A DNA stretch of 64,000 nt from NCBI RefSeq assembly GCF_034259105.1, contig NZ_CP139478.1:1663001-1727000 (forward strand), given 5' to 3'. Each line of letters begins with the position of its first letter. The first letter of the stretch is position 1. The position numbers and the translations under genes are program-made. Shown here piece after piece: positions 54,851-62,310 of this stretch. The DNA is from Limosilactobacillus reuteri. GTDB taxonomy: Bacteria > Bacillota > Bacilli > Lactobacillales > Lactobacillaceae. The notes under the pieces are model-generated. The model was not told the DNA's origin. It saw only the letters and a program-made list of their open reading frames with translations, and searched no databases.

Positions 54851-56760
54851 ATCGAGTAGGAGATAATTGATTAGTTCAATTATCGACCTCTCACACCACC
54901 GTACGTACGGTTCCGTATACGGCGGTTCGACAACTTAATCACATTGAATTGACTGGAGCGTCTTGGACATATTCATAAGTCCGAGTTGTTCCAGTTTTCT
55001 ATTAGTTAGAGAATAGCTCAAGGTCTTACTATGTGCAGTTCGCCAGTAGCCCTTTCGGGTACTAGCGAAGACATATGCATCACGCTGGGACATCCCCAAC
55101 TTCTGTAAGTTAGTTACCTTAGTTTTAAACTTTTTCCATTGCTTCCAAATATACTGCCTTATTCGGACCCTCAACCACTTGTCAAGGCGTTGAATAAAGT
55201 TAGTTAGTTTCCCAATTGAGTAGTACTGAAGCCACCCACGCATTTTTCGATGAATTTCTTCAAACATTCTTGTCAGAGATATTCCACGATTACGTTTAGT
55301 TAATAACTTCAGTGCTTTCTTTACTCGTTGTTGCGATTGTTTAGCTGGACGGGCGTAGGCCCCATTGTGGTCTACACCCAACGAAAAGCCAAGAAACTTC
55401 AACCGTAGCGGGCTACCGACTTTGGTTTTATCTGGGTTCACTTTAACTTTCAAGCGCTTTTCTAGAAACTGGGTAATGCTTCGCATTACTCGTTCTCCGG
55501 CTCGTTGACTTTTAACATAGATGTTACAATCATCCGCATAGCGCACAAAGTGGTGACCACGTCTAGTCAACTCTTCGTCCAACTCATTTAGATAGATGTT
55601 CGCCAGTAGTGGTGACAATGGCCCTCCTTGTGGGGTTCCTTTTTCACTCTTAGCGAAAAGCCCATGGTCTAAGACTCCGCTAGTTAGAAACTTACGAATG
55701 AGTCTTAGTGTCCATGGGTCATCAATATATTGTTGGAGATACTTAATCATCAAGTCATGATTAACGTTATCAAAATAGGCTTTTAGGTCTAAGTCGACAA
55801 CTCTTCGATAACCTTGATTATAAAGATCTACTACTTTTGAAATAGCGTCATGGGCCCCACGGTGGGGACGGAAGCCAAAGCTATTATCAGAGAAAATACG
55901 CTCAAAGATAGGCGTAAGAATTTGGGCTACAGCTTGTTGAACCATTCGGTCCACCACCGTTGGTATTCCAAGTCTTCTTACTCCACCATTAGGCTTCGGA
56001 ATTTCTACCCGTTTGACTGGAGCTGGTTTATACTTGCCCTCACGCAAACTAGCGATCAGTTCCGTCTTATTTTCTCTGAGATATGGCAGAAGGTCATTGA
56101 CTGTCATATCGTCAACGCCTGCTGCTCCTTTATTTCTCTTAACTCGCAAATAAGCCTGATTAAGGTTATTGCGATCCAAGACCAGGTCTTGGATAGTGAC
56201 ACTCATACCTTTACCTTCACCATAACCGGTACTACGCGCCCTTGTGTACTTTCGGTTTTCCAAACCTATCCTCGACAAGCGGTCAGCTTGTTGTTCTGTT
56301 TTCTGCGATTGTCGCACCTGATTACACCTCCGATATAAGTTACAAGTTATTGTCGTTCAGTCCTTCATCTGATTATTCAAACTACTATGACCTCGGCTGA
56401 CTTCTGGCTTACTCAACACTGCATCACTGCACCGCTTGTTTCTGTGGAAATTAAACTTATTCCTCTTGTCGGAAACGTGTAGGCCAGATCTCCCCGGGTA
56501 AGAATATTAGCTTTCGTACCATGTCATCGTTAGCTTTACTGAGACCAACTTCGAGTAGTATTGGACTTCAACTTGTCTAGCAGCCTTATCCAGTTAATTC
56601 CAGCCTTATAGCTACTTCTTGTTCATCGATGCAGTACTTTGCCTTAGACTTCCTTCAGATTCCACCTCACGGTGGACACCCTTGTCCTCAGCTCATGGTT
56701 CCGACTACTACGGCCCATAGCGGACTTTCACCACCTAGCTAATACCCATGCCGGGCGCAC
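54851..56760 (-). mobile_element. Group IIC intron
   Basis: On the minus strand the intron starts GTGCGCCCGGCATGGGT at 56760, which is typical of class C introns. Conserved domain I and IV stretches follow (AAGGGTGTCCACCG, TTACCCGGGGAGATCTGG). Domain V, CGCCGTATACGGAACCGTAC with its complement, lies near 54896-54930. Domain VI has GAGAGG/CCTACTC with a bulged A, and the element ends CTCGAT at 54851. It carries its own reverse transcriptase. The 5' end sits directly after a Rho-independent terminator, the known insertion preference of this class. It is in the sense orientation relative to cysK. Confidence 0.92.
54935..56317 (-). CDS. ltrA: Group II intron reverse transcriptase/maturase
   Basis: A 460-residue intron-encoded protein. 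Reverse transcriptase blocks are present: GVDDMTVNDLLPYL, RRLGIPTVVDRMVQQAV, NSFGFRPHRGAHDAI, and the catalytic FVRYADDCNIY (YADD). The maturase X domain follows (RGWLQYYSIGKL and the late RKGYWRTAHSKTLS). There is no C-terminal H-N-H endonuclease, as expected for class C. A GTG start follows GGAGG. No interruption is seen, so the intron may be active for splicing and retrohoming. Confidence 0.93.
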   Translation of the reverse strand: MRQSQKTEQQADRLSRIGLENRKYTRARSTGYGEGKGMSVTIQDLVLDRNNLNQAYLRVKRNKGAAGVDDMTVNDLLPYLRENKTELIASLREGKYKPAPVKRVEIPKPNGGVRRLGIPTVVDRMVQQAVAQILTPIFERIFSDNSFGFRPHRGAHDAISKVVDLYNQGYRRVVDLDLKAYFDNVNHDLMIKYLQQYIDDPWTLRLIRKFLTSGVLDHGLFAKSEKGTPQGGPLSPLLANIYLNELDEELTRRGHHFVRYADDCNIYVKSQRAGERVMRSITQFLEKRLKVKVNPDKTKVGSPLRLKFLGFSLGVDHNGAYARPAKQSQQRVKKALKLLTKRNRGISLTRMFEEIHRKMRGWLQYYSIGKLTNFIQRLDKWLRVRIRQYIWKQWKKFKTKVTNLQKLGMSQRDAYVFASTRKGYWRTAHSKTLSYSLTNRKLEQLGLMNMSKTLQSIQCD

Positions 56761-56762
56761 TA

Positions 56763-56805
56763 CAAAAAGGCGCAAACTCAAGAAATAATCTTGGATTTGC
56801 GCCTT
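56763..56805 (-). terminator. Attenuator terminator of the cysteine leader (group IIC intron target)
   Basis: Minus-strand AAGGCGCAAA and TTTGCGCCTT pair, extended by CAAGA/TCTTG inside, followed by TTTTTG. The intron begins only a few bases beyond. Without the intron this stem would end about 25 bp before the cysK start codon. Its 5' arm (CATAAGGCGC, 56808-56799) can instead pair with GCGTCTTATG (56873-56864) in the leader reading frame. Confidence 0.9.
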
Positions 56806-56833
56806 ATGTGTTATCAACTTGATAGTAATTCAA

Positions 56834-56920
56834 TTAAAAATGAGTATACCAAAAAGTGAGTCGCATAAGACGCGATTCACAACAACAAATATTTGCGTTA
56901 ACAAAATAATTGTTTTCCAT
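56834..56920 (-). CDS. Cysteine leader peptide (28 residues with Cys-Cys-Cys)
   Basis: ATG at 56920 follows GAGG by nine bases; TAA is at 56834-56836. Codons 12-14 (56887-56879) are TGT TGT TGT within NANICCCESRLM. Hairpin GTGA.TCGC/GCGA.TCAC (56880-56856) begins at the last Cys codon. Its loop-side segment GCGTCTTATG can alternatively pair over ten bases with CATAAGGCGC in the terminator. A ribosome stalled at the Cys codons would block the hairpin, favouring antitermination. The peptide is therefore a sensor of Cys-tRNA charging for the downstream cysteine synthase gene. Confidence 0.88.
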   Translation of the reverse strand: MENNYFVNANICCCESRLMRLTFWYTHF

Positions 56921-56951
56921 TGGTAATTTCCTCGTATTTCAAATTACAGTA

Positions 56952-56980
56952 ATAATAACTAGTTAAAAGTAAGTTGTCAA
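56952..56980 (-). promoter_or_regulatory. Promoter of the cysteine leader/cysK unit
   Basis: On the minus strand TTGACA (56980-56975), a 17-bp spacer and TATTAT (56957-56952) form a near-consensus promoter. Transcription would start near 56945, about 25 nt before the leader ATG. It is divergent from ferrochelatase. Confidence 0.85.
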
Positions 56981-57043
56981 GAAAATTTACATAGACAGGT
57001 GTAAAATAAAAAAGAATCATTTTATAAAACAGGAGCGCTACAC

Positions 57044-57976
57044 ATGAAAAAGAACGGACTATTATTAGTCAATCTCGGTTCACCCGATACGCCAACAACT
57101 CCCGACGTTAAGCGTTATTTGAAAGAATTTCTCAGCGATCGGAATGTTATCGAAATGCCACCAGCACTATGGCAACCACTCCTTCGCGGAATTATTCTTC
57201 CAACGCGGTCATGGCGATCAGCGACTTTTTATCGTAATTGTTGGACAAAAGATGGGTCTCCATTGATTGTCTACACAGAACGGTTGGTTGCTAAGGTTCA
57301 GGAATTGATGCCGGAGTGGATTGTCAAAATGGCAATGACCTATGGCAAGTCTAAAATTAGTGACACAATTGTCGAAATGAAAAAGGAATGTCAAAATATT
57401 ACCGTTCTCCCTCTCTTCCCTTTTTTCACTAAAAGCACAACCCAAACGATCATTGATAAGGTCAAAAATGCTGATCCAGAAGCGAAAATAATTGATCGTT
57501 TCTCGGCAGAAGAAGATTATTTAGACTTATTGGCTAAGCAAATCCAAACGGCATGGGATAAAGGGAAATATGACAAATTACTCATTTCGTATCATGGAAT
57601 TCCGACAGCCATGGTTAATCATGGTGATCCTTATCGCGATGAAACAGAAGCGGCCACCATGGAACTGATTAAACGCCTTGACATTCCCGAAAAGCAAATT
57701 AAGATGGCTTACCAATCTAAGTTTGGCCCAATGCCATGGTTAAAACCTTACCTCCGGAATACGCTGCTTAATGAGGCACAACTTGGGCATCGTGATGTGT
57801 TAGTCGTCGCTCCATCATTTGTGGCGGACTGTTTAGAAACATTAGAAGAAGATCAAGTGCAGAACTATCAAGTCTTTCGTGAAAATGGCGGAAATAACCT
57901 TGTAATGGTACCTTCGCTCAATGACTCACCAGAATTTGCTCAGTTTATTACTGATCTTGTGCAACGAAAGGGATAA
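57044..57976 (+). CDS. hemH: Ferrochelatase
   Basis: Inserts iron into a porphyrin (protoporphyrin or coproporphyrin). The 310-residue protein has GLLLVNLGSPDTP at the N-terminus, the metal-binding SYHGIP (His about residue 184), and a distal Glu near CLETLEE. GGAGCG precedes the ATG. Lactobacilli of this type do not make heme de novo, so the enzyme would act on porphyrin taken up from outside. The mntH gene starts two bases after its stop, so the pair is an operon combining metal uptake with metal insertion. Confidence 0.92.
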   Translation: MKKNGLLLVNLGSPDTPTTPDVKRYLKEFLSDRNVIEMPPALWQPLLRGIILPTRSWRSATFYRNCWTKDGSPLIVYTERLVAKVQELMPEWIVKMAMTYGKSKISDTIVEMKKECQNITVLPLFPFFTKSTTQTIIDKVKNADPEAKIIDRFSAEEDYLDLLAKQIQTAWDKGKYDKLLISYHGIPTAMVNHGDPYRDETEAATMELIKRLDIPEKQIKMAYQSKFGPMPWLKPYLRNTLLNEAQLGHRDVLVVAPSFVADCLETLEEDQVQNYQVFRENGGNNLVMVPSLNDSPEFAQFITDLVQRKG

Positions 57977-57978
57977 AA

Positions 57979-59283
57979 ATGGAACGGAAAAGTTTAGACG
58001 AAATCAATGGGAGTGTTGATGTTCCAAATGTCTATCAAAGTGCATTTTGGCAGAAATTTCTTGCTTATAGTGGGCCAGGTGCTTTAGTCGCCGTTGGTTA
58101 TATGGATCCAGGAAACTGGTTAACATCTCTTGCTGGTGGTAGCCAATACCACTATCAGCTATTAGTGGTTCTTTTTACCGCCATTTTAATCGCTATGTAT
58201 ATGCAATCTTTATCAATCAAACTCGGCGTTACCACCCGAACCGACCTCGCCCAAGCAATTGCGCGGCGTTTACCTACTCCCCTGCGAATTGCCTTATGGT
58301 TATTTAACGAAATCGCCATGATAGCAACAGACTTAACCGGAGTCGTTGGAACTGCTGTCGCCTTAAATATGCTATTTAAACTACCATTGCTCATCGGGGT
58401 GCTATTAACAATTGCGGACGTTTTAGTAGTCCTCTTCTTCCTTCATTTCGGGATCCGCCGAATTGAATTTATCGTTTTAACTGCTATTCTGGTTGTCGGT
58501 GCCATCTTTGCGATTGAAGTATGTCGGGCCCACCCTGAATTTTCCGCGATTATGGATGGCTTTATTCCCCGTTCCACGATTTTTACTAATCACAGTGAGT
58601 TGCTAATTAGTTTAGGGATTGTCGGAGCCACGATTATGCCCCATAATATTTATCTTCATTCCTCCCTGGCGCAAAGTCGACGCTATGATGAGCATGATCC
58701 AAAGCAAGTCAAAGAAACGCTCCGTTTTGCTAATTGGGATTCATTAATTCACCTTTTTGCGGCCTTCGTCGTCAACGCCCTTCTGCTTATCCTTGGTGGA
58801 ACCCTCTTCTTTCATGCGGCAAGTCTCGGCAGTCTTGAGGACGTCTTTTTCGGGCTAAAAAATCCCCATATCGTTGGTACTCTAGCAAGCCCATTAATGA
58901 GTTGGCTCTTTGCCTTTGCCCTTTTGGTAACTGGTTTAATCTCCTCCATCACTAGTACCTTGGCTGGACAAATTGTCATGGAAGGATTTATCAATATTCG
59001 CCTCCCACTCTGGAAAAGGCGTCTCCTTACGCGGGCCGTAACCTTAGTACCAATCCTAATTATCGGCTTCATGATTAATTTTAACGAAGAGCAATTTGAG
59101 CAACTCATCATTTATGCGCAAATCGTCCTCAGTATCGCCTTGCCATTTACGCTCTATCCCCTTGTTGCTTTGACGGGCAATAAGAAACTGATGGGACCAC
59201 ATGTTAATTCACCATGGCAAACCGTCCTTGGATATGTTTTGGCTAGTTTGGTTACTGGGTTGAACTTACTAGTGTTGGTATAA
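57979..59283 (+). CDS. mntH: Nramp-family Mn2+/Fe2+ transporter
   Basis: A 434-residue proton-coupled divalent metal importer with about 11 helices. The family metal-site motif DPGNW (in GYMDPGNWLTSLAGG) and the second site MPHNIYLHSSLAQS in helix 6 are present. The start lies two bases after hemH. Cotranscription suggests iron import for ferrochelatase, though lactobacilli use Nramp mainly for manganese. The following 59284-59501 gap is AT-rich with no feature I can name. Confidence 0.92.
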   Translation: MERKSLDEINGSVDVPNVYQSAFWQKFLAYSGPGALVAVGYMDPGNWLTSLAGGSQYHYQLLVVLFTAILIAMYMQSLSIKLGVTTRTDLAQAIARRLPTPLRIALWLFNEIAMIATDLTGVVGTAVALNMLFKLPLLIGVLLTIADVLVVLFFLHFGIRRIEFIVLTAILVVGAIFAIEVCRAHPEFSAIMDGFIPRSTIFTNHSELLISLGIVGATIMPHNIYLHSSLAQSRRYDEHDPKQVKETLRFANWDSLIHLFAAFVVNALLLILGGTLFFHAASLGSLEDVFFGLKNPHIVGTLASPLMSWLFAFALLVTGLISSITSTLAGQIVMEGFINIRLPLWKRRLLTRAVTLVPILIIGFMINFNEEQFEQLIIYAQIVLSIALPFTLYPLVALTGNKKLMGPHVNSPWQTVLGYVLASLVTGLNLLVLV

Positions 59284-59568
59284 TTTTTATTTATCATTAT
59301 AAATTCAATAGATAAATACCCTTATTTTCAGTTATCAGTGTTTAAAAAAGTAATCAAATATTGTAAGATAATAATAAATTTTGTTGTAATTTTTGATGCA
59401 ATAAAAGACTGGGCACTATTTACTTTTGGGAGAGTAATTTGATATAAAAAATTTTTATCTTTGGTGTGACGTTTTTAGCAATCTCATTTTACAACTGAAT
59501 TAAAGAAGCAGGGCTGAACGGTATTTATGTTCTGAAGTGCAAGAAAAAAGTTAGACAAAATTAAAATA

Positions 59569-60465
59569 TTAAGCTGCTAAGGCATGATTTCGGTATTCGA
59601 CTGGAGTCATGCCTTTTGTTTTTAAGGTTGTTCTGACATGATTAAAGTATTGAACATAGTCTTGAGAAAGTTCAATTAATTCTGTGATATCTTTACATGG
59701 CAGAAATCCTGCTAGTAACTCGGTCTTAAATAAGTGAAAGAAACTTTCTACTGGAGCGTTATCTAGGCAATTTCCCTTCCGGGACATACTTTGAATGAAT
59801 TGGTGATCCGCCAATTTTTGGGTATAGTAATCTAACTGGTAATGCCAGCCCTGATCCGAATGGATAACTGGATGAGTGTTATCAGGCAGATTGGTAATTA
59901 ATTCTTCTACGGTTTTTACAATCAGTTCTTTGTTTGGACTGATACTTGTTTGGAAAGCTAGAATTTCTTGACTTGCTTCATCAATCATCGCTGAGATGTA
60001 AGCCCACTGATGATTAGCTAAACGGACCTGTGTCACATCAGTATGAATAACATGATAAGGACGTTTTTCATTGAAGTTTTGTTTTAACCGATTGTCCGCA
60101 ATCTTACCAACCGTACCATGGTAAGATGAATACTTACCATTACGATGGCGATTATATAAGGTTACTTGAATATTTAATTCCCGCATTAACTTGCGAATAG
60201 TATCTCCACTCAGGTGTAATCCTATTTGATCCAGTTCCATTTGAATACGACGATAGCCTGCGGTCCAACGTCCACGAAGTCTGAACCGTTGGGCAATCTT
60301 TAGGATTTGAACTTTAGTTTCTTCGTATTTGTCGTGGGAGTGGGCAATTCGTTTACGTTCATCATGATAGGTTGCCTTGGCAAGCCCAATGGCTTGGAGA
60401 AGATCGCCAATCTTATAGCGCAGTTTCTTTGGTCGCTGTGATTGATCGTCCCTGATCTGATCCAC
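59569..60465 (-). CDS. IS3-family transposase orfB (DDE catalytic part)
   Basis: A 298-residue rve-type domain with catalytic Asp in HTDVTQVRL, Asp in IHSDQGWHYQ and Glu in NCLDNAPVESFF. It is one base out of frame (-1) with orfA, and its GTG overlaps the orfA stop. The usual active product is an orfAB fusion made by -1 frameshifting. The A7 run at 60513-60519 fits: slipping there opens the frame into orfB without a stop. Confidence 0.92.
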   Translation of the reverse strand: MDQIRDDQSQRPKKLRYKIGDLLQAIGLAKATYHDERKRIAHSHDKYEETKVQILKIAQRFRLRGRWTAGYRRIQMELDQIGLHLSGDTIRKLMRELNIQVTLYNRHRNGKYSSYHGTVGKIADNRLKQNFNEKRPYHVIHTDVTQVRLANHQWAYISAMIDEASQEILAFQTSISPNKELIVKTVEELITNLPDNTHPVIHSDQGWHYQLDYYTQKLADHQFIQSMSRKGNCLDNAPVESFFHLFKTELLAGFLPCKDITELIELSQDYVQYFNHVRTTLKTKGMTPVEYRNHALAA

Positions 60466-60998
60466 TATTTGGGTTTTCTTCCTGGCTTTGAGGGTCCGAA
60501 CAGGGACAGCGATTTTTTTAGAATATCACGCTCCATTTTAGTATCATAAAGTTCTTGGTTCTTCTTCGCTAATTCTTCCTTTAATCGTTCCAGCTCACTC
60601 TTATTAGCGAGCTGACGAGCCTGTTTTTTAGTATGTTTCACTTTAGACGGCCTACCTTTCGGGTGAGGCTTCAAAGCTGTAATACCGTCCCGTTCAAATT
60701 GCGAGCGCCAGCTCGAAACTTGCGCTGTTAAAATATTAAAGCGAGACGCTACTTCAGCCATCGAATCCTCATGAGTTTGGTAGTAGTCTATCACATTTAG
60801 TTTAAAATCGGTGGTAAATATTCGTTTATGGCGCCGTTTTTTAAGTGCATCGATTCCTCTCAATTGGTATCTCTGAACCCATTCCGCGATACGTCGTCCA
60901 CTAATTTGATATTTTTCACTTAAATCATTAGTACTTTGTGAAGTCGAAAGGTATTCTTGAACAATTTGGGCTTTCAGTTCTGGTTTATATTTAGTCAT
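60465..60998 (-). CDS. IS3-family transposase orfA (DNA-binding part)
   Basis: A 177-residue protein with two helix-turn-helix units (YLSTSQSTNDLSEKYQISGR and EDSMAEVASRFNILTAQVSS) and a C-terminal leucine-zipper-like coiled coil (ELERLKEELAKKNQELYDTK). ATG 60998 is chosen because GAGG precedes it and the protein begins MTKYKPELKAQIV. It binds the element's ends and, by frameshifting in the A7 tract, forms the fusion transposase. Confidence 0.9.
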   Translation of the reverse strand: MTKYKPELKAQIVQEYLSTSQSTNDLSEKYQISGRRIAEWVQRYQLRGIDALKKRRHKRIFTTDFKLNVIDYYQTHEDSMAEVASRFNILTAQVSSWRSQFERDGITALKPHPKGRPSKVKHTKKQARQLANKSELERLKEELAKKNQELYDTKMERDILKKSLSLFGPSKPGRKPK

Positions 60999-61077
60999 AC
61001 AAAAAAGTGCCTCACAATCATTAGATTTCTTGTCTAACAATTGTAGGGCACTTCATTCCAAACCCTGCTTCTTTATT

Positions 61078-61623
61078 TTAGTTTCGTCGCGCAATCATCA
61101 CGCGCTGTCCACCCATTTGTTTAACTTTAATATCTTTAAACTGATAATATTCCAGTAGTTGCCGATAACGTTGCACAGTAGTAGCAGTAATCACTATGGT
61201 TCCCTTAAAATCGAGGATCCTTATCGCTTCTTGTAAAATACGTCCCTGCGTAATTGCTGGTCTTACTTGCTGAAGGTTATTAATTAAAACATAGTCAAAC
61301 TGATGACCAACGAAAGGCAAATTAGTAATATCAGTCGATTCTACTTTCGCGCGATCAGCTACTGCCTCTTCTTTGATCAGTTCTTTTAATTTTTGTTCCT
61401 GCTTTTCATTTGTAACCACCCCAATGATTTTCCCTGGAGTAGTCAATTGCTTGGCAAGGTTAATAAACGTTTTTCCATTACCGATGCTCATATCAAGGAT
61501 TTGAACATCCCCGCGTATCGATAAATCAGCACTTATCTTTTTCCAGACCTGTTGCCTTTGCCAGATCAACCATCCAATTATCCCAGCAACTATAACAATT
61601 ACGATCCCAATTCCGGCTATCAA
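61078..61623 (-). CDS. Membrane-anchored class I SAM-dependent methyltransferase
   Basis: A 181-residue protein. One N-terminal membrane helix (about residues 1-20, IAGIGIVIVIVAGIIGWLIW) is followed by a Rossmann methyltransferase domain with DMSIGNGKTFINLAKQL (SAM motif I), DRAKVESTDITNLPF and FDYVLINNL. A TTG start follows GGTGAAGAG. It is 18 bp downstream of ktrA on the same strand, so probably in the potassium-uptake operon. The substrate is unknown. Its terminator has been split by the IS3 element. Confidence 0.83.
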   Translation of the reverse strand: MIAGIGIVIVIVAGIIGWLIWQRQQVWKKISADLSIRGDVQILDMSIGNGKTFINLAKQLTTPGKIIGVVTNEKQEQKLKELIKEEAVADRAKVESTDITNLPFVGHQFDYVLINNLQQVRPAITQGRILQEAIRILDFKGTIVITATTVQRYRQLLEYYQFKDIKVKQMGGQRVMIARRN

Positions 61624-61641
61624 TTCTCTTCACCCATTATT

Positions 61642-62310
61642 TTAACTAACAATATCGTTTAATTTACGAATATCCTTCAAGTTTCCAACAACTGTAATTT
61701 TATCGTGGGGTTGAATAACATCATTAGCTTGCGGCATTTGATTAACTTCATCATCCTTACTAACAATGATAATCACATTGACATTATAACGATTACGAAA
61801 ATCCAGTTCGTCTAAAGTCCTATTGAAGAACTTTGGATTATTAATATTTACTTCCGCCAAAGTTATTTCCTTACTTAAGGTGACATAATCGATGACGCTT
61901 GGATTAAGTTGTTGGAAAATAAGCCGCTTAGCTAAATCATGCTCTGGTCGAACAACCATATCAGCGCCAATACGTTCTAAAACGCGCGCATGATTAACAT
62001 TTTCGGCCCGACAGATTACATCTGGTGCCCCGAGTTCTTTGGCAATTAGCGTAGCCATGATACTTGCTTCAACATTTTTTCCAATTGAAATATAAACATG
62101 GTCAAAACTACCGATATCAAGGTCACGCAGGGCATCCTCATCTTGCGCGTCCGCAATTACCGCCCGCATAACTGACCCTGCAAATTCATTTACAACTTCT
62201 TCACTAGAATCAATCGCCAATACTTCTTGCCCAGCTTGAACTAGAGCTTCGCATATTGAGGCTCCAAATTGTCCAATTCCAATAACAGCATAACTTTCTT
62301 TTTTAGCCAA
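61642..62310 (-). CDS. ktrA: Ktr potassium uptake regulatory subunit (RCK)
   Basis: A 222-residue cytosolic gating ring subunit. The NAD/ATP-binding RCK_N domain starts with VIGIGQFGASICEAL, has DSSEEVVNEFA at the ribose-binding acidic end, and is followed by a TrkA_C domain (about 140-222, EVNINNPKFFNRTLDELDF). It assembles as an octamer on KtrB and controls potassium flux. The TTG start overlaps the ktrB stop by eight bases. Confidence 0.9.
   Translation of the reverse strand: MAKKESYAVIGIGQFGASICEALVQAGQEVLAIDSSEEVVNEFAGSVMRAVIADAQDEDALRDLDIGSFDHVYISIGKNVEASIMATLIAKELGAPDVICRAENVNHARVLERIGADMVVRPEHDLAKRLIFQQLNPSVIDYVTLSKEITLAEVNINNPKFFNRTLDELDFRNRYNVNVIIIVSKDDEVNQMPQANDVIQPHDKITVVGNLKDIRKLNDIVS

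Larger units (their letters stand above)
59533..61055. mobile_element. IS3-family (IS150-like) insertion sequence
   Basis: The ends are inverted: TGAAGTGC..A then TTAGACAA at 59533 and, read inward from the other side, TGAAGTGCCC then TTAGACAA at 61055. TTC at 59530-59532 and 61056-61058 is a 3-bp target duplication, as expected for this group. Two overlapping ORFs encode orfA and orfB. The element lies in the loop of a disrupted terminator: arms AAAGAAGCAGGG at 59502-59513 and CCCTGCTTCTTT at 61063-61074. Confidence 0.9.

Noticed and set aside
56843..56848. TATACT as a second -10 for a small RNA ending at the attenuator terminator
   Set aside because: No -35 at a suitable distance; the bases lie inside the leader ORF and the upstream TTGACA-17-TATTAT promoter is much better.
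56763..57043. T-box riboswitch upstream of cysteine synthase
   Set aside because: No AGGGTGGNACCGCG-like T-box sequence or specifier stem is found; the Cys-codon leader ORF explains the terminator.
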